From Marivita cryptomonadis (lineage in GTDB: Bacteria > Pseudomonadota > Alphaproteobacteria > Rhodobacterales > Rhodobacteraceae), in assembly GCF_002115725.1 (NCBI RefSeq), contig NZ_JFKD01000010.1:1-64000 (forward strand): a stretch of 64,000 nucleotides of DNA. The letters are read 5' to 3'. Below are positions 17,940 to 26,030 of this stretch, piece by piece. The stretch's first letter is position 1; each line of letters opens with the position of its first letter. The position numbers were made by a program, and so were the translations under genes. The notes beneath the pieces were generated by a model that was given only the letters and a program-made list of their open reading frames with translations, made no database searches and was not told where the DNA came from.

Positions 17940-20048
17940 TCAAAACCCAAAAAGATTGGCTTTGCCGATGGCCTCGTCGATAAATTTGGCTTTATCCCGC
18001 TCTGGCGCCCAGCCCAACTCTGTTTTCGGTTTGGTGTTTACGAAAGGCGACAGATGGGCACGGCTTTTCCAATCGGCCAAGGAAGGGCGGGTCAGTCCAC
18101 GCCGCCGCAGGGCATAGACCTTGAGCACATGCTTCACCGCATCCGCAGCCCAAAACAGCGTGAGATTGCCGGTGCTGACCCTGATCTTTGCGCCCAGCGA
18201 TTTGTGGATCGCGTCGAAATAGCCTTTCCCTGAAAGCATCGGTTCCCCGATCAGGTTGTAGCTTTGCCCAACCGCGTCAGGATGATCTGCCATCAGGATC
18301 AACCCCTCTGCTACATCGTCGATCAACACGAAAGGCAGTATGTTGAGACCATTGCCCCAGATGCGCACTGCCCCCGCGCCATGCCATCGGCCAATGCCCC
18401 AATGTTGTAGTGGTCCGCCATGGCCGACCACGATACCCGGACGCGCGATGACCAGCGGTAGCCCGTCGCGGCGGTGCATCTCCATCAGCCGCTTTTCGCA
18501 TTCCGCCTTGGACCGCGCATACATGTTCCGGTCGCTCATATCGTCTGGGAAGGGCACGCCCTCGGTAATCTTCTGCTGCGGTGAGGACATGTCATAGCTG
18601 GCGATTGTGCCGGTATAGACAAGACGTTTGACCCTGGCCTCCTGACACGCTTCGGCAATGCGAACGGCCACGCCGACATCATGCTCAAGCGCCTCGTCCC
18701 ACGTTCCCTCCAGCGATCGGGCGAGATTGTAGACCACGTCGATCCCGCGCATCGCCTCGACCAATGTCGCCTTGTCGTAAAGCGAGACACCAACGGTCTC
18801 GACCTCGTCCGGCAAATCGGGAAAGGGTCCAAACCGCCCCCGGCTCAGAACGCGCACGTCCTGTCCTTTGGCCACAAGAGCGCGGGTCAGCGCGCGACCG
18901 ATGAACCCGGTCCCGCCGATCACCATTGCAGTCGGCTTTGGGTCGCGTGTCTTCGCCTTGGGTTCCGCCGCTTTCAGCATGTCCGCTGGGATCAGGGAAA
19001 GTGCCTGATCCAGCGCCGTCATGACCTTGACGGCACTGTCGCCAGAGAACCGCGCATCCGGCGCTTTGTCGGTGCGCAAGGCGTCGTAGATCGCCGCATC
19101 CATCCCCTGAAAGCTTAGCGCATAGGGGGATTTGCGGTTCAACGACACCACCTGAGTGAACGTATTGCCAAGCCCTTCGCGCAGGTGCTGCCACGACAGG
19201 TCCAACTGCCGCCGCAGCGGGTTGAGCACCAGATCAGACGCGTTTTCACGCTCAATCACCAACGTATCAGCCGCAAAGTCGAGCCGCGCCCGACCTGAGG
19301 AACCACGCAGGGTCAGAGACCGGTCATCAATCGTTTCGACCATCGAAATGGTCAGTGTCACATCCACATCCCCGGCCCGCGCCATGATGCGCCACGCCTG
19401 GTGGCGCGTGTCGTCACCGGGCAGGTCCACGGCTTTGGACAACTGTACCGACTGGATATCAGGCACGCCAAAGAGGTCGACAATGAACCCCATCAGGTGC
19501 GGTCCCAGTTCCAGCAGCAGGTTCTTCGGTTCGCGCAGCAACCAGATTCCGAACGGCCCAGACCGCAGCGGTGCCAGCGGCAAGCACCAATGCACTTCGG
19601 CCACCGATACGCGGCCCAACTCGCCCTTCGCCAACATGTCCTTCAGCCGATCGTACGACGGCAAACCCATGAAGTTGTGACCGGCATGAAAGCGCACGCC
19701 ATGCTCCTGTGCGACCGCTTCGATCTCGGCCGTTTCAGCAGAGGAGGTCGCAACCGGTTTTTCCACCAACACATGCAGCCCGGCCTTGAGGCACTGGATT
19801 GCCAGCGGATGGTGCAGATGTGGGGGCGTCAGAATGTGAACGGCATCGCAGACCTTCGCTTCGATCAGGTCGGCCACATCGCCAAAGGCCCGCACGCCCA
19901 GCCCGTCGGCCAAGCCCTTTGCGGCGGCTTCCGATGGGTCGCATACAGCAGTGATTTCGACCCCATCAGTCGCGCGGAGCGCATCCGCGTGCCAGCTTGC
20001 GATATATCCGGCCCCGATCAGACCAACGCGAATTTTGGAAGACGCCAT
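17940..20048 (-). CDS. Fused Gfo/Idh/MocA oxidoreductase and NAD-dependent SDR epimerase
   Basis: 702 residues with two dinucleotide-binding enzymes in one chain. Residues 5-350 are a Gfo/Idh/MocA oxidoreductase with VGLIGAGYIASWH and the EKP motif at 96-98. Residues from about 371 are an extended SDR with MVIGGTGFIGRAL and the catalytic YARSK (YxxxK, about 509). Such enzymes oxidise and epimerise sugar nucleotides or cyclitols; the exact substrate is unknown. The start ATG 20048 is supported by GAGG shortly upstream. It is the last gene of the leftward operon, 13 bases after the GT2 gene. The first two genes of the same operon encode the same two families as separate proteins. Confidence 0.88.
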   Translation of the reverse strand: MASSKIRVGLIGAGYIASWHADALRATDGVEITAVCDPSEAAAKGLADGLGVRAFGDVADLIEAKVCDAVHILTPPHLHHPLAIQCLKAGLHVLVEKPVATSSAETAEIEAVAQEHGVRFHAGHNFMGLPSYDRLKDMLAKGELGRVSVAEVHWCLPLAPLRSGPFGIWLLREPKNLLLELGPHLMGFIVDLFGVPDIQSVQLSKAVDLPGDDTRHQAWRIMARAGDVDVTLTISMVETIDDRSLTLRGSSGRARLDFAADTLVIERENASDLVLNPLRRQLDLSWQHLREGLGNTFTQVVSLNRKSPYALSFQGMDAAIYDALRTDKAPDARFSGDSAVKVMTALDQALSLIPADMLKAAEPKAKTRDPKPTAMVIGGTGFIGRALTRALVAKGQDVRVLSRGRFGPFPDLPDEVETVGVSLYDKATLVEAMRGIDVVYNLARSLEGTWDEALEHDVGVAVRIAEACQEARVKRLVYTGTIASYDMSSPQQKITEGVPFPDDMSDRNMYARSKAECEKRLMEMHRRDGLPLVIARPGIVVGHGGPLQHWGIGRWHGAGAVRIWGNGLNILPFVLIDDVAEGLILMADHPDAVGQSYNLIGEPMLSGKGYFDAIHKSLGAKIRVSTGNLTLFWAADAVKHVLKVYALRRRGLTRPSLADWKSRAHLSPFVNTKPKTELGWAPERDKAKFIDEAIGKANLFGF

Positions 20049-20061
20049 TCGCCTCAACCCC

Positions 20062-21030
20062 TTATTTATATTCGATGATGCGCATCTGCGCGTTGTTCAG
20101 GCGCCGCCAGTGATAGCGGATCATACCGATGACATTCGGAAACTTGGACAAGGTGAGGTACACCGCATGCGCGCGCGCCTCCTGCACCGGCAGCCCTTCC
20201 GCGATCAGCCCTTTCGTCGTTTTCCAATAGGACAGGAAGTAGAGGCCCAAGACCAGAACTGGAACTGCGGGCGAAGATAGTGTTCCGAAGACAGCCACAA
20301 TCGGCATCATCAACCCATAGACCCATCCGCGCTGCCGTTCGCGCACGAAATAGTCCGGGTGCAGATGCCCGACCTGCGCAAAGCCGTGCCCTGTACGCTC
20401 TGCCCGTTTCCACCATTGGGAAAACCGCATCATATTGGCGTCATGCCCTGCCATCGGTTCTGCAATGCGCAGCAACCGCCAACCCGCCTTGCGCAGCCGC
20501 GTGCAGAATTCGTCATCCTCGGCGGCGATCACAGTGGGGTTGAAACCACCGACCTCTTCAAAGGCCGAGACGCGCACCATCATGTTGCCGGGGCAGGTCA
20601 GGATCTGCCCCGCCGGACGCGACCATTCCACGTCGAACATCTGGTTGAACACGCTTGCATCACGGCGCATCTCGCGCTGCTGCCCGGTGACAAGGGCAAG
20701 ATCGTCCTCGGACCGCAGCCGCGCCTCTGCCTCGTCCAGCCAGCCATCTGCCATGATGCAATCGCCATCAAGGAACTGAACCACATCGGGCGGATCGTCC
20801 TGCGCCATCAGCGCGGCGAACCCTTCGTTACGGGCGCGGGCGGCAGTGAAAGGCACGGACATATCAAGCCTGACGACCGTTGCCCCGGCCTGTTCCGCAT
20901 TGGCAACGCTCTGGTCGGTTGACCCGCTGTCAACATAGACCATGCGCCGCGCCTGTGGCGCAACCGAGGCCAGTGACCGGACCAGTTTTTGCCCCTCGTT
21001 GCGACCGATCAGAACGACATCGACGCTCAT
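20062..21030 (-). CDS. Family 2 glycosyltransferase with C-terminal membrane segments
   Basis: 322 residues. SVDVVLIGRNEG opens the GT-A domain, VDSGSTDQS follows, and FLDGDCIM carries the DXD. The later block AEDDEFCTRLRKAGW is typical of GT2. The region GWVYGLMMPIVAVFGTL and PAVPVLVLGLYFLSYW gives two likely membrane spans. The start ATG 21030 overlaps the stop of the upstream GT4 gene by 4 bases (ATGA), which implies translational coupling. It probably adds a sugar to the lipid-linked repeat unit of the exopolysaccharide. Confidence 0.88.
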   Translation of the reverse strand: MSVDVVLIGRNEGQKLVRSLASVAPQARRMVYVDSGSTDQSVANAEQAGATVVRLDMSVPFTAARARNEGFAALMAQDDPPDVVQFLDGDCIMADGWLDEAEARLRSEDDLALVTGQQREMRRDASVFNQMFDVEWSRPAGQILTCPGNMMVRVSAFEEVGGFNPTVIAAEDDEFCTRLRKAGWRLLRIAEPMAGHDANMMRFSQWWKRAERTGHGFAQVGHLHPDYFVRERQRGWVYGLMMPIVAVFGTLSSPAVPVLVLGLYFLSYWKTTKGLIAEGLPVQEARAHAVYLTLSKFPNVIGMIRYHWRRLNNAQMRIIEYK

Positions 21031-22283
21031 GTTTCGGCCTCCCCGGATGGGCGCAGGTTCAGCACCGCGCGGCCTTGGCCGTAGGACACGATCAGCTCCG
21101 ACAACCACTGCGCTTCCTGCGCGGCGTCATACTCTGTCACCACCTTCGCCCGACCCGCCGCGCCGTAAGCCTGACGCAGGTCCGCATCCGACAACAACAC
21201 GTCCAGCGCCTCGGCAAAGGCATCAACATCGCCGGGCGGCACAAGGCGTCCGCTCACACCGTCCTCTACCAGTTCGGGCACGCCCGCGATGCGTGTGGTC
21301 AGTACAGGCACCTGCGATGCCATCGCTTCCATCAGCACGACGGGCACGCCTTCGGCAAAGCTGGGCAGGACGAAGACATCCGTTAGCGCCAATTCCTCGG
21401 CCACTTCGGCCTGCGATTTGTATCCCAGAAAGACGATGCGATCCTGCAAGCCTCGCTTGGCGACCTCGGCTTCCAGCGCATTGCGGTCCGGCCCGTCACC
21501 GACAAGGCGCAGGGTGAAGCCTGGATAAGTCTTGACCAAGCGCGACACGGCGTCGATCAGGATCGGCACACCTTTGACCCCAGCAAGTCGCCCAACAAAA
21601 AGCGCTCGCAAGTCGGTTCGAACCGGCTTGGGCGCATAGCGGGACGGTTCCACGCCGCAATGAACGATGTGCAGCTTGCGCCAATGTTGCGCCTCGGCAA
21701 AGCACATCAGTTGCGATCGACAGAAATGGCTGATGCACGACACGAAGGCTGCTCGCGCAGCCTTTTCGCCAATCCGCCAATGGTGTGGCTCGAAGAAGAT
21801 GTCGGGTCCGTGGATGGTAAAGCTCCACCGCAGACCAGAAAGTTCCCCCGCCAGCATCGCCACCGTGCAAGATGCCTTGGCGATGTGGTTGTGCAGATGG
21901 GTCACGCCTTCATCGGCCAGCTTTGCGGCAAGAACTCCGGCCTCGACGAAATAGATCAGGTTGTAGAGCCGACCCTTGACCCCCTTCGGCGCGGTCCGCC
22001 ATGCCAAACCAAGTGCTGAAAAATAGCGACCCGGCGTTTTCATCCACCGCCAATGCGCCTTGAGCGTTGTCGCCGGGTTCCGCACGGCATCCAGCACCTT
22101 GAACGTGCGCGCGTGTTCCTCGCGTTGCTCTGGGCCGACCAGATGTTCCGCGCCCGTGGTGCGGATCGAACAGGTCAGAACCTCATGCCCCAATAGACGC
22201 AGGTTTGCCACTTCACGCTGTATGAACGTGTCGCTGGCGCGCGGGTATTCACCGGTCAGGTATGCGATCTTGGGCAGTGTCAT
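21027..22283 (-). CDS. Family 4 glycosyltransferase
   Basis: 418 residues with the GT-B fold. The N-terminal half begins KIAYLTGEYPRASDTFIQ. The C-terminal half has ALFVGRLAGVKG, LRLVGDGPDR and VLPSFAEGVPVVLMEAM, the nucleotide-sugar-binding E-x7-E region of GT4. ATG 22283 has GGGAGG about 6 bases upstream and overlaps the upstream epimerase stop by 4 bases. A retaining transfer to the growing polysaccharide repeat is expected; the sugar is unknown. Confidence 0.9.
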   Translation of the reverse strand: MTLPKIAYLTGEYPRASDTFIQREVANLRLLGHEVLTCSIRTTGAEHLVGPEQREEHARTFKVLDAVRNPATTLKAHWRWMKTPGRYFSALGLAWRTAPKGVKGRLYNLIYFVEAGVLAAKLADEGVTHLHNHIAKASCTVAMLAGELSGLRWSFTIHGPDIFFEPHHWRIGEKAARAAFVSCISHFCRSQLMCFAEAQHWRKLHIVHCGVEPSRYAPKPVRTDLRALFVGRLAGVKGVPILIDAVSRLVKTYPGFTLRLVGDGPDRNALEAEVAKRGLQDRIVFLGYKSQAEVAEELALTDVFVLPSFAEGVPVVLMEAMASQVPVLTTRIAGVPELVEDGVSGRLVPPGDVDAFAEALDVLLSDADLRQAYGAAGRAKVVTEYDAAQEAQWLSELIVSYGQGRAVLNLRPSGEAET

Positions 22284-23212
22284 GTCGCAACCTCCCACGC
22301 CGGGGACGCGTCAGGCAGGTCCAGGTGTTCTGGTGCGTGAAAGCGGTAGGTCATTGGCAGCAGGCGTTGCCGCAAGACCGGGGCCCGCAACAGTCCGGGC
22401 AATTTGGAAGACACCGGGCCAAGTACGTGCGCAGCGCTTGATAAGACCCGCCACGACAACGGCAGGACCAGTTTAGGCCATCCTGTCTTTTGCAGTTCCG
22501 CAATAACTGCACGGCGTGTCGGAAGGTTCGGATCGACCACTGTGATCGTGTCCTGCAGACGTTGTGTGGTCGCCTGCACCAATGCTGCGGCACATCTCTG
22601 GACGTGGCACATCGGCAGTGGATCATCAGGAGAACTGCGAAACAAGAGCGGCCCCACGGCAACACCCAGATGGGCGTTCCAAAGATGATTTGCATCGTAA
22701 ACGATGCCCGGACGCAACAAAGACACCGAGCCAAAACTGGCGTTCAACGCGAGGGTTTCTTGCTTGGCCTTCGCGTCGGAATAGGCGTCGCGTGGCCTAT
22801 CTGCGGATACCCGTGGTGTTAAGTCCGTCAATGCTGCGCCAATCGGCACTTTGGACGTGTCATAGACCGCGAGCGAACTTGCCAAGGTCAGGTGGCCAAC
22901 TCCGGCGTGTTTCATGGCTGCGATCACGTGCTCGGTGCCTGCAATCGTCAGTCGTGCGTGATCCTCTGCATTGCCGGACATTGCCGCGGCAAGGTGAATG
23001 ACGCCGTCACATCCATCCATCGCCGACGCAAGCGACTTCACGCTGTCCCGTACGGTCAGGTCGGCTGAGACGTACGTTACACCCGTACGGTCAGTTCCGG
23101 CCTGACGTTGGACAGCCACGACTTCCAGTCCGGCGCCAAGTGCAGCGTCGACGGTGGCGCGTCCGATGAACCCCGTAGCTCCAGTGATGAGGACTCTGTT
23201 CACTGCGCCCAT
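22280..23212 (-). CDS. NAD-dependent epimerase/dehydratase (extended SDR)
   Basis: About 310 residues. RVLITGATGFIGRATV is the GxxGxxG NAD-binding motif, LASSLAVYD carries the Ser, and YSDAK is the YxxxK pair. ATG 23212 has GGAG 8 bases upstream; a GTG at 23203 would give a 4-base GTGA overlap with the upstream gene and is also possible. It probably converts a sugar nucleotide for the polysaccharide. It resembles in kind the C-terminal half of the fused protein at the end of this operon. Confidence 0.85.
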   Translation of the reverse strand: MGAVNRVLITGATGFIGRATVDAALGAGLEVVAVQRQAGTDRTGVTYVSADLTVRDSVKSLASAMDGCDGVIHLAAAMSGNAEDHARLTIAGTEHVIAAMKHAGVGHLTLASSLAVYDTSKVPIGAALTDLTPRVSADRPRDAYSDAKAKQETLALNASFGSVSLLRPGIVYDANHLWNAHLGVAVGPLLFRSSPDDPLPMCHVQRCAAALVQATTQRLQDTITVVDPNLPTRRAVIAELQKTGWPKLVLPLSWRVLSSAAHVLGPVSSKLPGLLRAPVLRQRLLPMTYRFHAPEHLDLPDASPAWEVAT

Positions 23213-24327
23213 GGCATCGGCTCCATTGGATCGCATCGCGTGGTCATCGCTTGCGCGCCGGACGTTTCGCCCGCGTTCTGCATCGCCAGCGTGACTTCGG
23301 TCATGTGCAGCGCAAAGTCATTTGACAGTCGCGACGGGCGGCCCGTGCGGATCGCGTCGAGCATTTCGGATGGGCCGAGCATGAAGTTCATTGCCGCCGC
23401 TCCCCAGCGTTTGACCTTGGGGTGGGTCGGCTGACCCAACTTGATCGTTTTCGGGAAAGGCGATTCCATCAGGCGGCGGCGGATCGTCATGCGTTTGGCA
23501 AAGGTGACCTTGGCGGAATTGTCCCACGCTGCCTTGCAGGCCAGGACACCGTCATCGCCGATGATGCGGATCTGGTGGTCATGCGGAGCCACTATCGAGC
23601 ATGTCAGTCGTGTCATCGGGCCGTTGTCGAAGAACAGTGTTGCGACCGAAAGGTCCGGCGCAAACGGTCCGGCGCCTTCCTTCCCGGGGATAGTCTCGGC
23701 CGAGGCCGCGACCACGGTGCGCACTGATCCGAACCACGAGATCAGCCAGCCGAGGTAATAGCCTGCGTGTTCCAAGGTGCAGCCAACGCGAAATTCATCC
23801 TCGAATGGCCACGGCGCACCGGATTCGGAAATCCATTTCTTGTAGGCGGCCTGCGGTACGAAACCGTCATCCAATTCGGCATAGATCGCGCGAGGGATTC
23901 CAGCGACACCATTGCGCAGCGCGTGGCCAAATGTTTGTGCGGCTTCGCCCAATACGCTGCACGGGGCCGACGCCAGCATCAGCCCTGCTGCCTGCGCTTG
24001 CGCGTGCAGGGCCTTGGCATCGTCCACGTTCATGGCCAGTGGTTTTTCCGAATAGGTGTGACAGCCCGCGGCAAGGCAAGCGGAATTCACGGCGAAATGG
24101 GCCGAGGGGTTGGTGAGATTTAGAACAACGCCATCACGCGGATGACGGTCAAGCAAAGCGTCCATCGATTCGACCGATGGCACCTTCCAGAAGTCGCAGA
24201 ATTCCGCCAATCGCGCGGCGTTCTTATCGTAGACGCCGGCTACCGTGATCCCATCCATCGCCTTCAGCGACCGCATGTAGAGGTCAGCCACAAATCCACA
24301 GCCGATGATCGAGACAACACCGCTCAT
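23200..24327 (-). CDS. Gfo/Idh/MocA family oxidoreductase
   Basis: 375 residues. The Rossmann motif SIIGCGFVADLY lies at residues 6-17 and the family EKP motif in SEKPLAMN. The C-terminal domain is the usual alpha/beta substrate domain. It is the first gene of the leftward operon, overlapping the SDR gene by 13 bases, and its promoter must lie in the 266-base gap shared with the divergent WecG-type gene. Likely role: NAD(P)-dependent oxidation at C3 or a similar step on a sugar nucleotide. The substrate is not evident. Confidence 0.87.
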   Translation of the reverse strand: MSGVVSIIGCGFVADLYMRSLKAMDGITVAGVYDKNAARLAEFCDFWKVPSVESMDALLDRHPRDGVVLNLTNPSAHFAVNSACLAAGCHTYSEKPLAMNVDDAKALHAQAQAAGLMLASAPCSVLGEAAQTFGHALRNGVAGIPRAIYAELDDGFVPQAAYKKWISESGAPWPFEDEFRVGCTLEHAGYYLGWLISWFGSVRTVVAASAETIPGKEGAGPFAPDLSVATLFFDNGPMTRLTCSIVAPHDHQIRIIGDDGVLACKAAWDNSAKVTFAKRMTIRRRLMESPFPKTIKLGQPTHPKVKRWGAAAMNFMLGPSEMLDAIRTGRPSRLSNDFALHMTEVTLAMQNAGETSGAQAMTTRCDPMEPMPWAQ

Positions 24328-24500
24328 GCCGCGACCCTCGTGGGGGTGCGACCGTGGACTGGGCCTCGGACGATACGGAATCGGGTGCGGGTCACTGGCT
24401 GCTCACGTTGTTCTGTGCGTCTTTTGCGCAGGGGTTAGACCATTCAATCATGGTCATAATTCGACAAACGTCGGGTTTCTCGTATGTCTTAGGATATTTT

Positions 24501-24511
24501 TTGACAGAATG
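24501..24511 (+). promoter_or_regulatory. TTGACAGAATG motif upstream of the WecG-type gene
   Basis: TTGACAGAATG followed by TCTTG forms a short inverted pair GACA-GAA-TGTC. It lies 83 bases before the ATG at 24594, matching in sequence and distance the motif before the tyrosine kinase gene. A separate small palindrome GACCAT-N6-ATGGTC (24438-24455) lies in the same divergent gap and could serve either gene. Confidence 0.4.
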
Positions 24512-24593
24512 TCTTGATTTTGCGGTGCTGTGGCCGCGATTTGGCCGCATGATGCAGCTAGGCTGGCCGGAAATGACGAAACAGGAGGCGTTG

Positions 24594-25379
24594 ATGCGCT
24601 TTTGGGGCGACGCATTCGATGTGACGGTCAACGTACCTGATTGGGTTGCGTTGGAACGCCATATTTCGTCCCGTTTGCGCGCGGGTGATGGGTTCTCGCT
24701 GGCTACGATAAATTTGGATCATTTGGTAAAACTACGTCAAGATCGGCGGTTCCGTGATGCATACGCAGCCCAAGACTTGGTCGTTGCTGACGGAAATCCG
24801 ATTGTCTGGATGTCGAAACTCGCCGGACGCCCGGTATCGTTGATCCCTGGTTCAGACGCCATCCTGCCATTGGTACGGATCGCAGCAGCACATCACAAGA
24901 CGTTGGCGCTTGTGGGCAGTACGGACGATACGCTGGCCGCCGCCAAAACCTATCTGGAGCGAGAAGTCCCGGGCACCCGGATCGTGGCGACCATCGCCCC
25001 TCCGATGGGCTTCGATCCTGTTGGAGGCTCTGCGGATGAAGTGCTTGATGCGCTGCAAGCGGTCGATGCGGATATAGCCTTTCTTGCACTGGGGGCGCCC
25101 AAGCAGGAACTATTCGCCGCTTACGGGCGCGGCAAGCTGGACCATGTCGGTTTCATTTCAATTGGTGCAGGTCTGGATTTCTTCTCGGGTGCGCAAGTGC
25201 GTGCACCGGCTTGGGTTCGCGCCATTGCGATGGAATGGCTGTGGCGCGCGGTGTCGCAACCTGCCCGTCTGATCCCGCGCTATGCCAAGTGTTTCAAGAT
25301 CCTTCCGGTGGAATTGATCCACGCCTTGAAGCTGCGCTTTGGCGCGGCGCAAGGCACGCCCGCTCGCGAGGGCAAGTGA
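24594..25379 (+). CDS. WecG/TagA/CpsF family glycosyltransferase
   Basis: 261 residues, the usual length for this family. The motifs LATINLDHLVKL, VADGNPIVWMSKLAG, IPGSD, LALGAPKQE and ISIGAGLDFFSG are those of the family, which adds N-acetylmannosaminuronate or a related sugar to a lipid-linked primer. The start is set by AGGAGG (24583-24588) directly before ATG 24594; upstream ATGs at 24549 and 24573 lack such a site and would add non-conserved residues. It probably adds the second sugar of the exopolysaccharide repeat. It is divergent from the sugar-processing operon. Confidence 0.9.
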   Translation: MRFWGDAFDVTVNVPDWVALERHISSRLRAGDGFSLATINLDHLVKLRQDRRFRDAYAAQDLVVADGNPIVWMSKLAGRPVSLIPGSDAILPLVRIAAAHHKTLALVGSTDDTLAAAKTYLEREVPGTRIVATIAPPMGFDPVGGSADEVLDALQAVDADIAFLALGAPKQELFAAYGRGKLDHVGFISIGAGLDFFSGAQVRAPAWVRAIAMEWLWRAVSQPARLIPRYAKCFKILPVELIHALKLRFGAAQGTPAREGK

Positions 25380-25391
25380 CATCGCCCGAAC

Positions 25392-26030
25392 CTAAGTCAG
25401 CCTGTGCACACGGCCACCAGCCGCATCGGCATCGGCGTGGTCGTGGGTGACAAGCAGCACGGGCAACCCCTTTGCGCGGGCCTGATCAAACACAAGCGTA
25501 CGGATCTGATCGCGCCGTTCGGTGTCGAGCCGTGAGAATGGTTCGTCCAGCAATAGCGCCTTTGGGCCGGACAGCAGCATTCTCATCAGAGCAACACGCG
25601 CCTTTTGCCCGCCTGACAGGGTCTCTGGATCACGGTCGGCAAACCCGGCCAGACCGATATCCTCCAGTGCGGTGTCGATGTGCTGTCGGCGGGCCGCGCG
25701 GCCTTTCACCGTGGCGCGCAGCCCAAAGGCCAGATTTTCGCCAACGGACAGATGCGGGAACAGCAATTCGTCCTGAAAGAGAATGCCGACATGCCGCTGT
25801 TCGGGGGCAAGATCGGTGATGTCGGTGCCGTTCAACATGACCTGCCCCTTGGCATCGAACCCATCATCGAGGGTGCCGATGATGTAGGATAGAAGTGTCG
25901 ACTTGCCCGAGCCGCTTGGGCCCATCACGGTCAAGACCTCGCCCGGTGCGACATGGTCCGAGATGTCGACCAAGATGCGCCGCTCGCGTTGGATCACCAC
26001 GCCGTCAAGGGTCAGTCCGGGATCAGGCAT
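25392..26030 (-). CDS. ynjD: YnjD-type ABC transporter ATP-binding protein
   Basis: About 212 residues. Walker A GPSGSGKS, Q-loop FQDELLFPH, signature LSGGQKAR, Walker B ALLLDEPF and the switch His in VTHDHADAD are all present, so it should be an active ATPase. It overlaps the permease gene by 8 bases. With the next two genes it forms an importer of the YnjBCD type, related to thiamine and iron(III) importers; the substrate of YnjBCD is not established. Confidence 0.88.
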   Translation of the reverse strand: MPDPGLTLDGVVIQRERRILVDISDHVAPGEVLTVMGPSGSGKSTLLSYIIGTLDDGFDAKGQVMLNGTDITDLAPEQRHVGILFQDELLFPHLSVGENLAFGLRATVKGRAARRQHIDTALEDIGLAGFADRDPETLSGGQKARVALMRMLLSGPKALLLDEPFSRLDTERRDQIRTLVFDQARAKGLPVLLVTHDHADADAAGGRVHRLT

